Shown here: positions 63,118 to 64,000 of the stretch, piece by piece
Layout: every line of letters begins with the position of its first letter
Numbering within the stretch: position 1 is the stretch's first letter
Assembly (NCBI GenBank): GCA_900113385.1
Contig: FOPE01000009.1
Span: 1-64,000, forward strand
Reading direction: 5' to 3'
Source of the DNA: Lachnospiraceae bacterium C7
GTDB taxonomy: Bacteria > Bacillota > Clostridia > Lachnospirales > Lachnospiraceae
Length of the DNA: 64,000 nt
Program-made: the position numbers and the translations under genes
The notes under the pieces: model-generated
Told to the model about the DNA's origin: nothing
The model's input: only the letters and a program-made list of their open reading frames with translations
Database searches by the model: none

Positions 63118-63174
63118 AAAAAGTCCCTAAATGTGGAAAAAACAACAGTTATTATCCATATTTAGGGATTTTTT
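63118..63174 (+). terminator. Terminator after the hydrolase
   Basis: AGTCCCTAAAT...TGGA pairs with TCCA...ATTTAGGGATT, followed by TTTTTT. Confidence 0.85.
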
Positions 63175-63500
63175 GTTGTTAAAACACTTGAAACGGTAAT
63201 TGTACTAAATTGCACATTGTATACAAAATACAAGGATGCATTTATGTATAAACTGCAAAAGGAAAAAAAGAATAAAAAATAATCTTTCTCCATAATGCAT
63301 AAAAATAATAAAAAATAAAATTAAAAATATAGCAAAAATAAATAAAGACAAAACACATAGGTTGTGCAGTTCTGTGACTGCATGATAAAAAATTAACAAA
63401 GATTAAGAAAAAAATTAGTGAACTTGTACTTTTATATTTGAAAAATCCCAAAAGTCAAGGGCTTTTAGGAGGGGGCGATTCATTGATTTTAAAAAAGAAG
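63175..63500. other. Non-coding region upstream of thl
   Basis: AT-rich, no gene on either strand; minus-strand open frames here have no ribosome site or family features. A small hairpin AAAAGTC/GGCTTTT and an AGGAGGGGG run (about 63466) are present; the only frame after that run is 15 codons long. Confidence 0.5.
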
Positions 63501-63515
63501 TGTGCTACGATTAGA

Positions 63516-63555
63516 TTGTTAAAAAATTAACAGCAAAAATTTAGCACTTTATAAT
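63516..63555 (+). promoter_or_regulatory. thl promoter with Rex-type operator
   Basis: TTGTTAA-AAAA-TTAACAG (63516-63533) matches the clostridial Rex box TTGTTAA-N4-TTAACAA in all but the last base. Its TTAACA (63527-63532) also serves as a -35 box, 17 bases before TATAAT (63550-63555). Rex would thus repress when NADH is low. Confidence 0.82.
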
Positions 63556-63580
63556 ATTAACAACAAAGGAGAAGAGAAAC

Positions 63581-64000
63581 ATGGCAAATAAAGTTGTTTT
63601 AGCAGGCGCTTGTCGTACTGCAATCGGAAAAATGGGCGGACAGTTCACTTCTGTTCCAGCAGTAGATCTTGGAGCTATTGTAATTAAAGAAGCATTAAAT
63701 CGTGCTGGCGTTAAACCAGAACAAGTTGATGAAGTAAAAATGGGTTGTGTTATTCAGGCAGGCCTTGGACAAAATGTTGCACGTCAGGCATCTATTAAAG
63801 CCGGACTTCCAATTGAAGTTCCAGCAATTACATTAAATGTAGTTTGTGGATCTGGACTTAAATGTGTAAACGAAGCTGCAAACATGATTATGGCTGGTGA
63901 AGCTGATATCGTTGTAGCTGGTGGTATGGAATCAATGTCACGTGCACCATTTGCATTAGATAAAGCTCGTTTCGGTTACCGTATGAACAACGGAAAACTT
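63581..64000 (+). CDS. thl: Acetyl-CoA acetyltransferase (thiolase), 3' end outside the window
   Basis: First 140 codons of a thiolase that joins two acetyl-CoA into acetoacetyl-CoA, the entry to butyrate formation in this group. [16 protein letters not shown] at the start, [13 protein letters not shown], then the acylated Cys in NVVCGSGLK (about 88) and [11 protein letters not shown]. The ATG follows AAGGAG. Downstream crt/bcd/hbd genes would be expected but lie outside the window. Control by the Rex-type box immediately upstream fits redox regulation of butyrate genes. Confidence 0.95.
   Translation, partial: MANKVVLAGACRTAIGKMGGQFTSVPAVDLGAIVIKEALNRAGVKPEQVDEVKMGCVIQAGLGQNVARQASIKAGLPIEVPAITLNVVCGSGLKCVNEAANMIMAGEADIVVAGGMESMSRAPFALDKARFGYRMNNGKL

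Noticed and set aside
63483-63530. Fifteen-codon leader peptide before thl
   Set aside because: A TTG follows AGGAGGGGG, but the frame runs into the Rex box and precedes the thl promoter, so no transcript is known to carry it.

Overview
The window is AT-rich (roughly one third G+C) and reads like chromosome of an anaerobic, motile, low-GC Gram-positive bacterium, most likely a Lachnospiraceae-type Clostridia. The reasons are AGGAGG-type ribosome sites almost everywhere, an oxygen-sensitive AsrABC sulfite reductase, the mbl-flgF-flgG arrangement, a GlpP antiterminator, a Rex-type operator before a butyrate-pathway thiolase, and a SleB-type cell-wall hydrolase. I see no tRNA, rRNA, CRISPR array, transposase, integrase or phage gene.

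Layout. 1-700: non-coding, with two copies of a palindromic repeat. 0.7-3.0 kb: NhaC-type antiporter, then thioredoxin with an OhrR-type peroxide repressor. 3.1-5.4 kb (minus): membrane GGDEF-EAL protein with a degenerate GGDEF site. 5.6-9.6 kb: a truncated Crp/Fnr-type winged helix, a CRP-like palindrome, a frameshifted formate/nitrite-family channel and asrABC (sulfite to sulfide). 9.9-14.6 kb: a thioredoxin-reductase-like flavoprotein without the NADPH-binding motif, a PHP phosphatase, a possible minus-strand small RNA, an AraC-type regulator and an alpha/beta hydrolase. 14.6-17.7 kb: copper regulon (double operator, csoR, copA with a fused chaperone domain that has its own ribosome site).

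17.9-31.7 kb is the most unusual part: a tellurite-resistance-like (Ter) stress system. It has a predicted biosynthetic branch (PRTase-TRSP, StiP-PELOTA, CitE-like lyase, HAD phosphatase), a YceG-like protein, TelA, three TerD paralogues and a PMCA-type calcium ATPase. The ATPase message carries a clean 83-nt three-way-junction RNA just before its ribosome site. The cluster is followed by a roughly 610-nt non-coding transcription unit with its own promoter, repeated hairpins and terminator. These two RNAs are my best candidates for something undescribed.

31.7-44.3 kb: exoA, a 58-residue cysteine-rich protein, a phosphoesterase, aspartate kinase, secA, and a glycerol regulon (glpP, glpK, glpF and a three-gene glycerol-3-phosphate oxidoreductase) with terminators in its leaders. 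44.3-49.4 kb: uvrBA behind a LexA-type box. 49.5-53.1 kb: mbl and flagellar rod genes behind a structured leader RNA. 53.1-60.4 kb: recD2, a membrane-anchored GNAT and carAB with a possible attenuator. 60.4-64.0 kb: a degenerate HD-GYP protein (minus), a CwlO/SleB-like hydrolase and the first 140 codons of thiolase under a Rex box.

Functional links: thioredoxin, reductase and OhrR (thiol stress), asr plus channel (sulfite reduction and sulfide exit), Ter with Ca2+ transport (envelope/metal stress), and two c-di-GMP proteins with eroded catalytic motifs near flagellar genes. All identifications come from reading motifs; no database search was run.
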